Assembly: GCA_026182355.1 (NCBI GenBank)
Contig: JAPFBL010000084.1
Coordinates: forward strand, 13,969,501-14,033,500
DNA from: Hermatobates lingyangjiaoensis
Taxonomy: Eukaryota; Arthropoda; Insecta; Hemiptera; Hermatobatidae
DNA: 64,000 bases
Direction of reading: 5' to 3'
Part shown: positions 22,449-33,290 of the stretch, in pieces
How the letters are laid out: each line of letters begins with the position of its first letter
Position numbering within the stretch: position 1 is the stretch's first letter
The notes under the pieces: generated by a model
Database searches by the model: none
Told to the model about the DNA's origin: nothing
The model's input: the letters and a program-made list of their open reading frames with translations, nothing else
Translations under genes and position numbers: made by a program

Positions 22449-22595
22449 AAACTAAAGTTTATCGGGACTCGGTCAGTTCTTCAGGTTCAAATTAAACTCT
22501 CATTGCCAACGTTTTGGTGTTTATTTAAAACCTTTTTGTAGGCCTATGAAAAAGGTTTTAAATAAAGACCGAAACTTGTATATATATATAAAGCA
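22448..22595. repeat. Repeat D terminus pair (inverted)
   Basis: TTATTTAAAACCTTTTT is followed by AAAAAGGTTTTAAATAA around a short centre, flanked by CCAACGTTTTGGT-type text on the left and GACCGAAAC on the right. Related to 7866-8120. Again two copies of one terminus facing each other. Confidence 0.6.
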
Positions 22596-23154
22596 CAAAC
22601 TGAAGACACTTTGAAAACCTCTAAAAGAAAACACTTTGGCGAAACATTGTTATCAAGAGAGGAAAGTATATTCTGTTTAAGAAGCGAATCACACTCGTAT
22701 ACACTGAGTGCGTTATCTGTTATATGTTTTTCGATTCGCGAAATGTCGAATTGAATTTTTTAAGTGTTTTCTCACTGCGATATATGTAATCTCTTTGCAC
22801 CATTTCTGATTAATTTCTATATAATCAATTTCAATATAATCTAAGAGGCACAAATTAAATTGGTAAATAATAAGTGAAAAGAAAATATTGGGAATAGTTG
22901 GGGTTTAGGTAGGAATAAACTGTTGATATTTTGAAGGAAATGGAATAAGTCTTTGCAAAAGAAGGGTTGGCAGCTAACCAGAGGTTGCAGAAATTATTTA
23001 TCAACGCCCAGTGTATCTCAGCCAGACAGCCTCACTTACCGTTCACTAATTTTATTATTACTTTTGGCCACCATTTTCTTTAATCAAAGTCACTTCAAGT
23101 TCAATGTAGACTTCTACTTTTTTCACTACTTTTTTATATTGTAATAACCTTTGT
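22596..23154. other. Unassigned interval
   Basis: No gene recognised. An open frame at 22953-23144 has no features I can assign. Confidence 0.4.
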
Positions 23155-23780
23155 GATAATCAATACATATTACCCAAACCCTTCTCATTGTTATTGCGAA
23201 AGACTAACACTATTTATTGATAAGGTCAAATTTCAAAAGCATAAACAACACTTTAACGATACTTAATACGTATAGTTCAATATAAACAATTTATTTATTA
23301 TTGTTTAATTATTTATTATTTACTTATTTATTATTTATTTAAGGTATAAGAGAAACTTATGAATAATCAGAACTTAAAGAATTAACTTGTTTGTGAGGAG
23401 TGTGACCAATCTGAGAAAATTACATACTTTATAGGTAATATATATGTATGAGTTATTGCAGATAATAACGAGACAGTTTTGAACTACAGTAACAGTATTA
23501 TGTTGCTGCAGTAATATGCCTTATTAAAGGTTTTCTAACAAAAATGTCTATATTTTATTTCCTACTGTAGATTACTTTATTTGTAATATTAATTTAATAA
23601 TTTTTCATAGGATTTATTCATACAGTTTCTGTGGTTTTTCTTGAATGGAGCACTAGCGAAGCTCAACCATTTGTTGGGATAATACTTTCATTTAGGACAA
23701 GGTTTTCCTGGTGCGCTTGCATTCTTCAGGACTGTTGAACTCCATATGTTTTTAGGTCTGCCTTTTTACTTACTATAAGT
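23155..23780 (+). repeat. Repeat B, copy 2 (with extra 180 bp)
   Basis: Collinear with 15270-15690 but with an added segment at about 23445-23650 and an expanded TTATTTA tract near 23290-23340. Leads directly into a family A terminus, as copy 1 does. Confidence 0.8.
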
Positions 23781-24610
23781 AAAGTATAGTAATAACGGAA
23801 AAAATTGATCTCGAAATTTTGACGGATTTGCATATTTCAGGACCTGAAATATGCTTTTGGATGTTTTATGGATGAAGTCTGTGCATATGTGGGTGGGTGT
23901 GTATTTGAAAGTTTGTGGGAACACAGTGGATTAAAGTCATACTTTACATATAAATCGGCAGTATAATGTACATATACCCTATTGTTTTTAAACAATATTG
24001 CATGATGTAAAAGTCACTTTTTTAGGCAAAATGTGATTTTAGATACTTTTTTCTCCTAAACTAGTAACTGTAGTGTTGAAAATTCGGCATTTTTATGGCA
24101 CTGACAATATCATTAACTCTAAAAAACATCGGAATTTTAACTAACTGATAAGATCAGTTTTGAAATAAAATACTTAATTTTTGGCTTATGATTGATTGTG
24201 AAAGTTAGTGGGCGGGAGCGGATGACATCGTCTGACGAAACGTCTGACATTGAACACAAAAGTAGCTTGATTTATGTAAATGAGCAGAATCCATTAATTA
24301 AATGAGTTCAACTCTTTAATTGATTAATTTACTTTTTAATTGATTAAAAAATTAAATAAAAAAGATTAAAAGATAGGTTAAAAAAGCTCAATAAATTTTG
24401 ATAACCAGAAAAGGTAATACAGTCATAAAAACTAAAAACTGAACTTGCAATAATAGATTACCTGATGTACTTGACACATTTGTTTACATTGACATAAACA
24501 ATTTTTCTTTGAATTCCATTGAACAGAATACTTATATTAGGGTGAATGGAATAAATTTGATGAGGAGATGTTTTAATGATTTGCTATAATATGTAAGAAC
24601 AATAAAATAC
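23765..24610 (+). repeat. Family A, 5' half
   Basis: Left terminus TTACTATAAGTAAAGTATAG, then ATCTCGAAATTTTGACGG and a GGGTGGGTGTG stretch. Further landmarks run to TTTACATTGACATAAACAA near 24490. A small GC-rich piece at 24210-24260 (GGGCGGGAGCGGATGAC) is not in the full copies. Confidence 0.65.
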
Positions 24611-25495
24611 TTAAAATATTTAAGCAAACGCCAAACAAGCATGTATTTTATAATTTTCTCCATGGTGAAATATACATAGTTATCAAGAGAGAATGTATAA
24701 TCAGTCTACATATCATACCTTCAAGATATCTAATTAAAAGGGCACATATTATTGTGTGTTTAAAAACTCTATTAGTTCTGGTAATGTTGAAGACTGGGAA
24801 AGGTACTATTTCATTTTTTATATTTTGTATCGCAAACTGGCAATCAATCCAATTCTCGTATGATTCTACAAAACTTAAAATTTATTATTATATATTGTCA
24901 TGCTATGAACATTTCTTGATATTATAATATTAGATGATTAATATTACATTAAAAAGTGACAAAAGGTTCTATATATAGTAATAGGAGAAGTTTTAAATAA
25001 ACAACCATCTTCATAAGGGACGAAGTACCTATTACAAGGACAGAACAACACAGTTCTAAAAATTTCGATTAACAAAATTGGAAAATATTTAAGGATTAAA
25101 AGAATTATTCTATACTTCTTGGATATAAAAAGAACTTTTGATAGCACATCCTTGTCATACATTGAATCATCAGGAGTACATAGATTTATTATTATTAATC
25201 CATAAACAACAGAATCTATTTATACAATGCAAACGTGAAGAATATTTAGGTTATGTACAGATTTTACAGAGGTTTTCAAAGTGATTACAAATAGTCACCT
25301 GGAAGCTTCTTGATTTCAAGGAAAGGACTCCAGTCTGGTGTACTAATAACTCAAAAATTAATAATGGAAGCAGTAAGAATAGTTATTTCTCATGTGGGTA
25401 TCTCAAAACAAGGGAATTCATGAGGTGAAGCAGGCGACCGTTTGGAGTAATTAATGAATGGATGAAGAAGAAAGCAGATAAAAGTAGCGTACGTA
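24611..25495 (+). other. Mostly unassigned; possible LINE RT scrap at 25090-25170
   Basis: A broken plus-strand frame near 25118 reads LDIKRTFDSTS, resembling the LDIKGAFD-type box of non-LTR reverse transcriptases, but flanking boxes are unclear. The opposite-strand frame at 24944-25162 is a shadow. Otherwise nothing recognised. Confidence 0.3.
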
Positions 25496-26195
25496 CGAGG
25501 GCGGATTGATAAATCAGTGTCTTTTTGAATTTCCCTCCCAGTTACTCCAAATGCAACAATGCTGCCGTCATCTGTAATCTATTAGTGGACAACTATCTAA
25601 TTATGAGCCAGCTACCACTTGCAGTCGGTGTTTGATAGTCATTCAAAGCAGACAACCTCGTGTATTTTTACGAAAATGGAAAAAAGTGAATTTCGTATGC
25701 TGATTAAGCATTACTTTTTAGGTAAAAAATCCATCCCTAAAACTAAGGAAAAAAGCCGAATCGAACAGATTTGACGTTGATTTGGAGCAAAAACGGTCGC
25801 ATTTGGCAAAGAAGAAAGTGCTGTTCCATCAAGACAATGCATATGTGCACACTTGTCTAGTCACGATGTCCAAAATCCACGAATTGAGATACGAACTGCT
25901 ACCGCATCCAGCATATTCTCCTGATTTTGCCCCCTGCGACTATTTTCTGTTTCCAAACCTAAAGAAATGGCTGGGCGGTAAGAGATTTGAGTCGAATGAA
26001 CAAGTCATTACCGAAACAAACGTGTATTTTGAGAGCTTTGAGAAAACGTATTATTTGGAGGGAATAAAAAAATTAGGAAAACGCTGGACTAAATGTATCG
26101 GGTTAAAAGGTGACCATGTAGAAAAATAAAAAGTTTTCTTTGCCGAAAAAATTTTGTTTTATTCAAAAAGTCACGGACTTATCAAACCGCCCTCA
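25496..26195 (+). mobile_element. Mariner-family DNA transposon, internally deleted
   Basis: Inverted ends: the left one starts CGAGGGCGGATTGATAA, and the right one, reversed, starts TGAGGGCGGTTTGATAA. Both run on into ...CTTTTTGAAT. Each is flanked by TA (25494-25495 and 26196-26197), the usual mariner target duplication. At 700 bp it is about half the normal length. Two transposase pieces remain (see the next entry). Confidence 0.9.
25676..26129 (+). pseudogene. Mariner transposase, N- and C-terminal pieces
   Basis: From ATG at 25676 a frame of 32 codons starts MEKSEFRMLIKHYFL, the usual mariner N-terminus, and stops at 25774. Shortly after, from about 25780 in another frame, the C-terminal catalytic part runs to 26129: KKKVLFHQDNA (second catalytic Asp), YSPDFAPCDYFLFP (third acidic residue, D34D-type mariner) and GKRFES. 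The middle, with most of the DNA-binding domain and the first catalytic Asp, is deleted. It cannot make active transposase, but the ends might still be recognised in trans. Confidence 0.85.
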
Positions 26196-26199
26196 TACA

Positions 26200-26865
26200 A
26201 CAACAATGTCTAAGTCGCTTTAAAACTCATTCCAACTGAACTTACCTTTGTAAAAAAATACAATACCTTCAATGGAAGGTTTAATAAATAAATTTATAAA
26301 TACATGTAGATTATTTAACTGCAATCTGTTAATTCTTACCTGCTGCTTATGCATGATGCAACTAACACCATACAAATAATGCATACTGTGAGAGTTGCAG
26401 AAACCTTTGGTCAGATTTTATCTGAATACGAAGCAATCACCATGAATAGAATAAAGATTTTTGGCAGACCATACTTATCAATAGAAGTAAGTGATAATTT
26501 TTTAAAGGCAATTTTGAAGTTCAACGAAGAAATTAAGTTCCAGTGATGATTTTAAAAACGGAAAAGGAAAGCTCGAGAGGTCAGATTGCTCGCTGCACAT
26601 GAATTCGATGAGTCTGAGGCCATCAGTTTTTATCCTTATAATAAGAATTTGTCTGATTGTTCGAGATCAGTGATTCCAAATTTGTTATACTTGACAAGAT
26701 TTTTATAGCTCCAAAAAAAGAAATGAAGTCAATAAATTGATTATCTCTAAGTCTAATAGATAAATAATTACCCAAGTTTATATTATTATTTCATAATCAC
26801 TTCATTCAATAATCACATTAAAATAAATAGAAACTCATTTAATGGTCAACGAGTTTGATATTATA
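26200..26865. other. Unassigned interval
   Basis: A 65-codon plus frame at 26349-26546 is followed by more protein-like text in other frames to about 26700. I do not recognise it; a decayed element or pseudogene is possible. Confidence 0.3.
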
Positions 26866-26975
26866 GTTTACTTATAGTAAAGTTGAGTAAAGTGTATACT
26901 TTAGTAAAGTATACACTATAGTGACCCATTTATACTATAGTAAAGTGTAGGTCACTCCAGATTTATTCTTTTTTC
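26866..26975 (+). repeat. Family A right-terminus scrap
   Basis: TTTACTTATAGTAAAGTTGA, then a short duplicated and inverted TATACTTTAGTAAAGTATA motif, then GTAGGTCACTCCAGATTT, the right end of family A. Confidence 0.7.
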
Positions 26976-27955
26976 TTTAAATATTCCAATCATGGATCTC
27001 TATTGTATTCAGGTATCTTCTCTGCGCCATGTAGGGTCTATCAATCTCTACCTATGGAGTTGTACTGTAACTTCAATAGGCGCTTGCTTCGTTTTCTCTA
27101 GATGTTCATTATATTGAATTTGTGTGAGATATGGAAGGATCTGACAGCCCAGGGTTCCATCAATGGGCTAGTCAGGTACTTTGTTATTAGTTCCTTCACT
27201 GTTAACTGCAATCCTTTACCATGATTGACTAATAATTCATGCCAGTTAATAATTCACTATGAACGATTGTTTTCTTCCTGTGGTCTGGGAATGAAGTAAA
27301 TATGACATCTTTGTACTCTCACATCTCTCTCTTTCTCATAGGGCGAGAAAAAGAGAAATTTCTGTGCTGCAGCACTTCACTGAATAAGAGACGATATTTG
27401 TAAAAAAAAAAAAATAATAATATGCAGTTCGTTATGTGAGGCTCTCTATATAGTTCATGCTACGTCTTCGGCTCTTTCAGAGGATATATTACGTCTAGAC
27501 ATGTAATTTAAGATCAAGGAAAAGAGAAAGTAGTCTCCTCGACGAATACCCTACGATAACCAGTCTCTCTACTCGATTGGGTACCGCTACTATCCACTGC
27601 TTGGACCTACATGTTTCACCTCCCGATTTTGTATCGTGAAAGTTCCTACCTAAATGTATTGAAAGTGGTGATATTATAATTGGTCATGTGCCCATGCATG
27701 CATGTGTTAACGCTTGGTCAGAGCGCTTATTGATACTTTTATATGTGATTAAGAAAAATACGTAATTACATCATTTAAGTATATGCAATGAAGTGCCCTA
27801 TGTTTTACTAGCAGGAAATTAAAAAGAGTGCATAAACGACAGTTTAAGTGTGTCAACTTTAAATTTGAAAACAAAGGAAATAAAAATTTTCAATTTTGTA
27901 AGTCCAGAAAACTGGACTGAAACAAAACTGATGATTAAAGGATTAATAAAAAAAA
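26976..27955. other. Unassigned interval
   Basis: No recognised gene. Contains a CT/AG-rich stretch near 27320-27355 and an A-run at 27402. Nothing else stands out. Confidence 0.4.
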
Positions 27956-28640
27956 TATATAATTTAATTACTTAATATGAGATGTCAGAAGAATAAAAAG
28001 TAAAGTATAAAAAATTAAGGCATTTAATTTCTGACACTTTTCATGGTATGATGGATTTGTCTAACAAAATGCTCTAATCATTTACATGTTACACCCTTGA
28101 ACAAAACTTAATATCAGATCTGTATTTTCTTCTGCTTGTGAATTATATTATTTTTGGGCAATATTAATGTATGAGGAATGGACTATTAACTTAAAATGGA
28201 TACCAATTATAAGTTAAGTTTTCGCTGATTCGATGACCCTGACATTCTTTCTTATACGTTTCTGATATTTTCAAGAAAAAATATGAATATTTTGAAGAAT
28301 TAATAGGAAAGCTTTGGCTTAAATATCCAATGTAAAAGTAAGTAAAAAAAAAGGACATCAAATATAACAGATCCATTGGCCATATAATGTTAGAGATAGC
28401 CATGAAAGAGATCCAGTAGCTATAGGAACAAATGTCACGTTCTCCTGTGAGTGATTATCGTACAACACGAAATCTTCCATTTTGCTTTACAAAAGTGTTA
28501 TTACTGCTACGGTAATATCAATGATTTTGTATACATCAGTTGTGTGATATTCAAAATCATGCATATGGACGGAACTGAACGGGTCTGTCACTATATGTGC
28601 TTTCTCTCGGATTAAAGAGTAATAAACATCTCACAGTTTG
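27956..28640 (+). repeat. Family A, 3' half (duplicated block copy 2)
   Basis: Collinear with 15750-16405, through the long-form segment to GAGTAATAAACATC. Unlike copy 1, it retains about 50 bases (28632-28690) that carry a PLE hammerhead-like core before the PLE relic. Confidence 0.75.
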
Positions 28641-28659
28641 ACATTTGTACTGAAAAGGT

Positions 28660-28695
28660 TATTTTTTAATTTCGACCTCGTCGTCATCAGGAGAA
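28660..28695 (-). repeat. PLE-1 terminus with canonical hammerhead-like boxes
   Basis: Minus strand: CTGATGA (28684-28690), a GAC...GTC stem and GAAA (28670-28673). Both consensus boxes are intact in this copy. Copy 1 of the block has lost this segment. Confidence 0.55.
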
Positions 28696-29589
28696 GGAGA
28701 AGAAAAAGAAGATAAGTTCATGAAGCAATCATTAAAATGAGTTCATGGGAACTTGCATGGATGGCGATGAGTAGGTTTCTGTGCTGACCAATGAACGACG
28801 TGTGGTCATTCATACGAAAACTTAACTTAGTGGGGGGAAACCAACGTAGTAAGCAACACATTGAGTGCAATCCAAACGATAAACGTAGTTTCGGTAAGTG
28901 GAGGGGTCGTGGCGAGGGGTGGGTTAAAGATTGTTATTTAGGGAGGATGTAAAATAAGAGCGGGTCGAAAATCGGACAGGATTGACAGCCACACCGTCCG
29001 CATTGTTTTATTCCCCTGCTAGCACGGACCATATTCGGAGAGAAGGTAGTGAAAATATTCCTGAGGTTAGGCCGTTTACGGTAGGAAATAGATGGGGGTT
29101 TACTGAAGATGGATTAGGTAGAGGTGGAAGAAGAAAGTATTCGAAGTTGATTTTTTGCGATTTTAACTTTTTTATAATTTTATTGTAGTTATATTTCTTA
29201 CACATGCGTAATGAGCAGACTCACACAGACAATAGACGAACCAATTTGCAAAACCTGTTTTATTGAACTCTGGACGTGTAAAATGTGCATTTAGGTTACA
29301 AACTCGATATCAAACTTTTAAACCAAAAGATATCTTTATAACATTTTACTTTTTTAGTGAGTAAATGGAAGTAAACATCTGGTGTGTGACACCACACGAT
29401 TGGTGCTTTGTGTACTTACTATTTGCCAAACAAATGTTCTTTTCCTGATTTCTTTCTTTCTCAGTTGAAATAATTTTGATCTAATTTGATATTAACATCT
29501 ATGTTTTACTGTCTTTTGATTAATATCCTTGTCAATACAAACTAGAGTTCTTTAAAAGTTCGTTGGCTATCATTAAGAAGAGTTTTTGT
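28691..29589 (-). pseudogene. PLE-1 relic plus unidentified flank, duplicated block copy 2
   Basis: Near-identical to 16406-17341 with scattered single-base changes. The two copies part company just after GAAGAGTTTTTG (about 17339 and 29589). The minus-strand PLE-1 nuclease relic occupies 28700-29140. Confidence 0.7.
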
Positions 29590-29634
29590 TAGAGCGTATT
29601 ATAGTAAGTATTATTAGTGTATTAGAATACACAA

Positions 29635-30010
29635 TGAGCAATTGGAATCTGCTCCCCGATAAGTTAGAGAAGTCTACTCAAGTGCTCGTAAATAACAGCT
29701 TTTCTAATAATGAAATTTCAGTGGTTACGAGGGAGCTGATGGATAAGTGGTAGTAACTGGACAAGTAACAAAGAAAACCCAACTGCCTCACCAGGAGTGA
29801 CCATTTTGCTCCACTACAGAGGCTCCTCAACAAGCAATACAAACAAACTAAATCAACTGTCAAGAATAATATTAACCACAATATTGCAACCACCAACCCT
29901 GATGATAAAGTGAAACTGAGGATTTACTATAGCAACCAGAAAACACACTCCCTACTCATAAGAAACCGGTCCGAATACAACAAAGTCTCGGATATGCAAA
30001 AAAGTCACTT
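29635..30010 (+). pseudogene. Penelope-like element fragment (PLE-3), RT-to-nuclease linker
   Basis: The broken frame reads NWNLLPDKLEKSTQ, then SVVTRELMDKW, and later KVKLRIYYSNQKTHSLLIRN. The last block resembles the 'hydrophobic pair, KT-x2-LL-x-N' stretch that precedes the nuclease in PLEs. A similar block is found at 60010-60060. Stops and short length show it is dead. The family call is moderately sure. Confidence 0.5.
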
Positions 30011-31199
30011 GATTCAGAAGTGACTTTTAAATTACTCTCTTACTTGAAATAAATAATAAGTAATAAAATAAAATGAAATAAGTAATAAAATATTATTATT
30101 ACTTATTTCACTTAAAATTAAATTAAGTGAATTTGATGGATCAAATTAATATTTTACAAAAAATAGGCTCTGATACCAATATTACGCTAATGATAAAACT
30201 ATTAGGTCTTATATTAGCAACATGAGAAGTTTTTTGTCACCAAGTATCTTAATAAGGGACAATCATTTTCGGGTATTGGAGGAGCGTTTAATAGCATGCT
30301 TTAGAACTAATATATATAGAGGTTTTAAATCAGCAACTATAGAATAGATTTCAACAATATATTTTATAGTATAAAAAACAACAAAGTATTTCTTCATGGT
30401 ACTCTTTATATGAAATGTACTTTATTTAAAAACAGAAATTAAGGTTTTTTCACTGAAGTAACGATTATATAGATTATCGTAACAACATTATATTATAATA
30501 AAAATGTTCACAAATAGGAAAAGGCAGTATAAAATTTAAATGACCATTTTTTTAAAGACTACCTGTTCTTTCATGTAAATTTATTTATTCACGTACCATA
30601 ATTTGTTTAAGTACTACCTACCTGCTACCTGAAGTAAGCAAAGTGTTTTTAAAAAAAATCTTAGCCATGCTTTAATAGATTCTAAAGAAGATATGACTTT
30701 TTTCCCTAATTTAAGTTTTTCTTTATTTAGAAATGTTCAATTTTGATTAAAGGATGGATTCACTCTTTCCAAATTAATCATGTCGATGAGGATGTCATTA
30801 TTAAAAGAAAATAATACCAATATTGATGATTCTAATAAAATCTGAACCACAGACATTGAGCATCACGAAAGGTTTTTATCTCCTTCGGAAGATTTCAAGA
30901 CCCTCTGATAGAGGGAAGTGCTTCAGGGCAAAATTTTAGACATCACATCAAAGGCCTATACCATTCAATGTGTTCTATCATAACTTGTTCAATGAGACAT
31001 TTAAAATCAATCATTAAAGCCATTCCAAACTTTTAACTGTGTTTACTTAGAGACTGCTAAATGATTTAGGACGTTCATATATATATATTGTAAACAGGAA
31101 AACGATCCAAAGAATCGTGAGTTGTAGTCTCTTTTTTGTGTTTTCTAGTTGTAACTTTAATTATATATATATATTCATAAAAGTATTGACTGTGAAATA
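30011..31199. other. Unassigned interval
   Basis: Very AT-rich. Contains a TAAT/ATTA foldback near 30045-30115. No gene seen. Confidence 0.4.
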
Positions 31200-31262
31200 G
31201 AAACAAAATTAAAGTTTATCAGGACTCGATCAGTTCTTCAGCTTCAAAGTAAATTGGTACTG
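31200..31262 (+). repeat. Repeat D scrap
   Basis: TTAAAGTTTATCAGGACTCG, then CAGTTCTTCAG, as at 22455-22500. Confidence 0.5.
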
Positions 31263-32283
31263 TGAAATTACTAAAAGCAACTTGATTCATAAGTTAAAAG
31301 ACTGAATTTCTTTAAAATTGATCTCCAAAATAAATAAGTCATTCCACTTCTTCTTTGAAGTTAATTTACCTAACATAATATTAGCAACATCTTAAATCTG
31401 CCACTTTCATTTTAAAGGAGTTCACGACCTTTGCCAGCAGGGTGTGCATTACTTCATGTCTATTGAGACTGAAAGTGAGGTAAAGTATAACATTCAGCTG
31501 AGCTGACACTAGAATCACCAAGAGAGAGTTAGCCACAATCCCGTTCCCTTGGTGGGACCATCACATTTTTAGAAAAAGGAGGTCCCAACTCTTCTTACCA
31601 CTCTCTAGCACCTCTCAATCCCTTTAGAAAGTTCTGTTCTAACGTTCACACAGTCATGAGTTTTCTTTTATGAGACAAGTATTTGGCTGTAATGAAATTG
31701 ATTATTCAAATACATACTTTGTCAGATATCTAAGCTTGTTTACTTTTACTAATATTGATAAATATTTTTTGAAGGTTTTGTGATTACTACGGAAGTTTAT
31801 ATTTCACAAAATTATCAAGTAAATAAAACAGTTACTTAATTGATCAAAGAGTTAAAGCTTAAGTTTTTTTATGTGTGTTAACTGCCATACTATTATGTAT
31901 CAACTGCTAAAGTTAATTGCGCTAGCTGGATCAGGAGTTCTAAATTTTACTATACCCAAGGTGTTTAGAATAATTATCTTTAACAACTACGACACCATAG
32001 AGGCACGCAACATAAGGCTTTATGTCTACCTGCGTACAAAAATGATAAGTGCGGTAGCAACTGTAACTAATGAATTATGTAAGATTCGTGATAAAAATTA
32101 CATGCCGTGTATAAAAACACTCAATCCATAAACTTGAACTTATCGTAAAAGAAATTTCAAGATTCTAAAATTACCAGAACAGCGGAAAAAAATAGCTCCC
32201 GTTTTGTGTAAAAAAATACATGAAGTAGCTTTTCCATGTTTCAATATTACCCAAAAATGACAGCATTAGGTTCCATACCAAGC

Positions 32284-32318
<35 letters not shown>

Positions 32319-32587
32319 TGTTTCATTAAAATCTATTGAATGGCGCGACCTGTAGCGTGTGTTAAAGTGTGTATTGATATGTATATCATCACTTTCTTTT
32401 CCATAGTCTTTTCACATTAACGAAAAGAAGAAGTCAATGTAGTATATATTGTATGAAAAAATTTTAGATATACACATCCCAACAGACCTAATTAAAAATA
32501 TGTCTAAAATGTATTCATGGGACCTTAAACGTGTAGAGTAGACTAAATAACGTGATAGATTTTGAGTAGATACACTATACTTTACAT
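31263..32587. other. Unassigned interval with an 86-codon frame
   Basis: A plus frame at 31871-32131 has mixed, protein-like composition but no motif I recognise, and protein-like text continues in another frame past its stop. A (TA)n run lies at 32287-32316. A mobile-element or pseudogene origin is a guess. Confidence 0.3.
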
Positions 32588-32870
32588 CAGTAGTCTCCAA
32601 CCTTCTTGGACGTATCACCCACTTTATACACGTTGTTGGCTTATCGCCCACCAAGACAAAACAAGCAATTTGTGACCAAATCTAATATCAACAGAGTACA
32701 AAAACAAAACAATGAAAAGTCTAACTATGTCAACCCAGAAACAGTTAATGAAAGGCTTGGCGTTTTTGTCTGCATGGATGCGTTGAAGCCTTAAACTGAA
32801 TGGATGATCACAGAGTCGCATTGCCTCATTGGAAAACGTTTGATTGCATTTGACACATAGGTAGTTCTGT
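32588..32870 (-). mobile_element. hAT-type transposon end with BED zinc-finger fragment
   Basis: The left edge CAGTAGTCTCCAACCTTCTT resembles the CAGnGGTnnnCAACC ends of hAT elements. A minus-strand frame (within 32624-32944) reads YLCVKCNQTFSNEAMR and later RIHADKNAKPF. This is the CxxC...HxxxxH-type BED finger near the N-terminus of ZBED/hAT transposases. Almost no transposase follows before the end, so the copy is internally deleted. The other terminus was not found; on the right it abuts PLE sequence. Confidence 0.55.
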
Positions 32871-33290
32871 GGAAAAATAGGGAGCATGATAGTGCCCATA
32901 GCAGTGATCATGATCTGAAGGTAATACATCAAAACAGAAGGCATTATGACTAATGGAAAAATCAGCCAAATGAAAAATAAAATTGGTAGATGCAGTGAGA
33001 GGTGAAGTTCTCCGATCTAAGAAAAATCGGAGAGCATCCAAACCTTCATTATGGTCAATTGAAGTCTAAAGAGTTGTGACATCTATGCTTGTTATGAGAA
33101 AGGGGATGATCAAGGTATGTGGGAGGAGAAAAACTGTTCAGGATTTGATGGAAATTAAAACTGTCCTTGCAAAAAGATGGTTGACTACGAACTAATAGCT
33201 GTAGAAGTAGTTAATAATAGTGCATAATATCTCAGACAAACAGCTATAACTAGAGACTAAAGGTCTACCTGGGAGAGTCGAGTCAGGCAT
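32860..33290 (-). pseudogene. Penelope-like element reverse-transcriptase fragment
   Basis: Reading leftwards from about 33280: LPGRPLVSSYSCLSE, then ILIIPFLITSIDVTTL, then GLDALRFFLDRRTSP and HLADFSISHNAFCFD, ending near a YYLQIM-x-TAMGT block at about 32890. These are consecutive PLE RT stretches, including the DVTSLYTSIPH-type box (first catalytic Asp) and the start of the GVAMGTKM-type box. Stops and frame changes break it up. It is the only clear PLE RT piece in the window. Confidence 0.7.

Noticed and set aside
22030..22449. 139-codon minus frame rich in Leu/Val
   Set aside because: Shadow of the PLE-1 frame, which is read in a different phase of the same strand and carries the family motifs.
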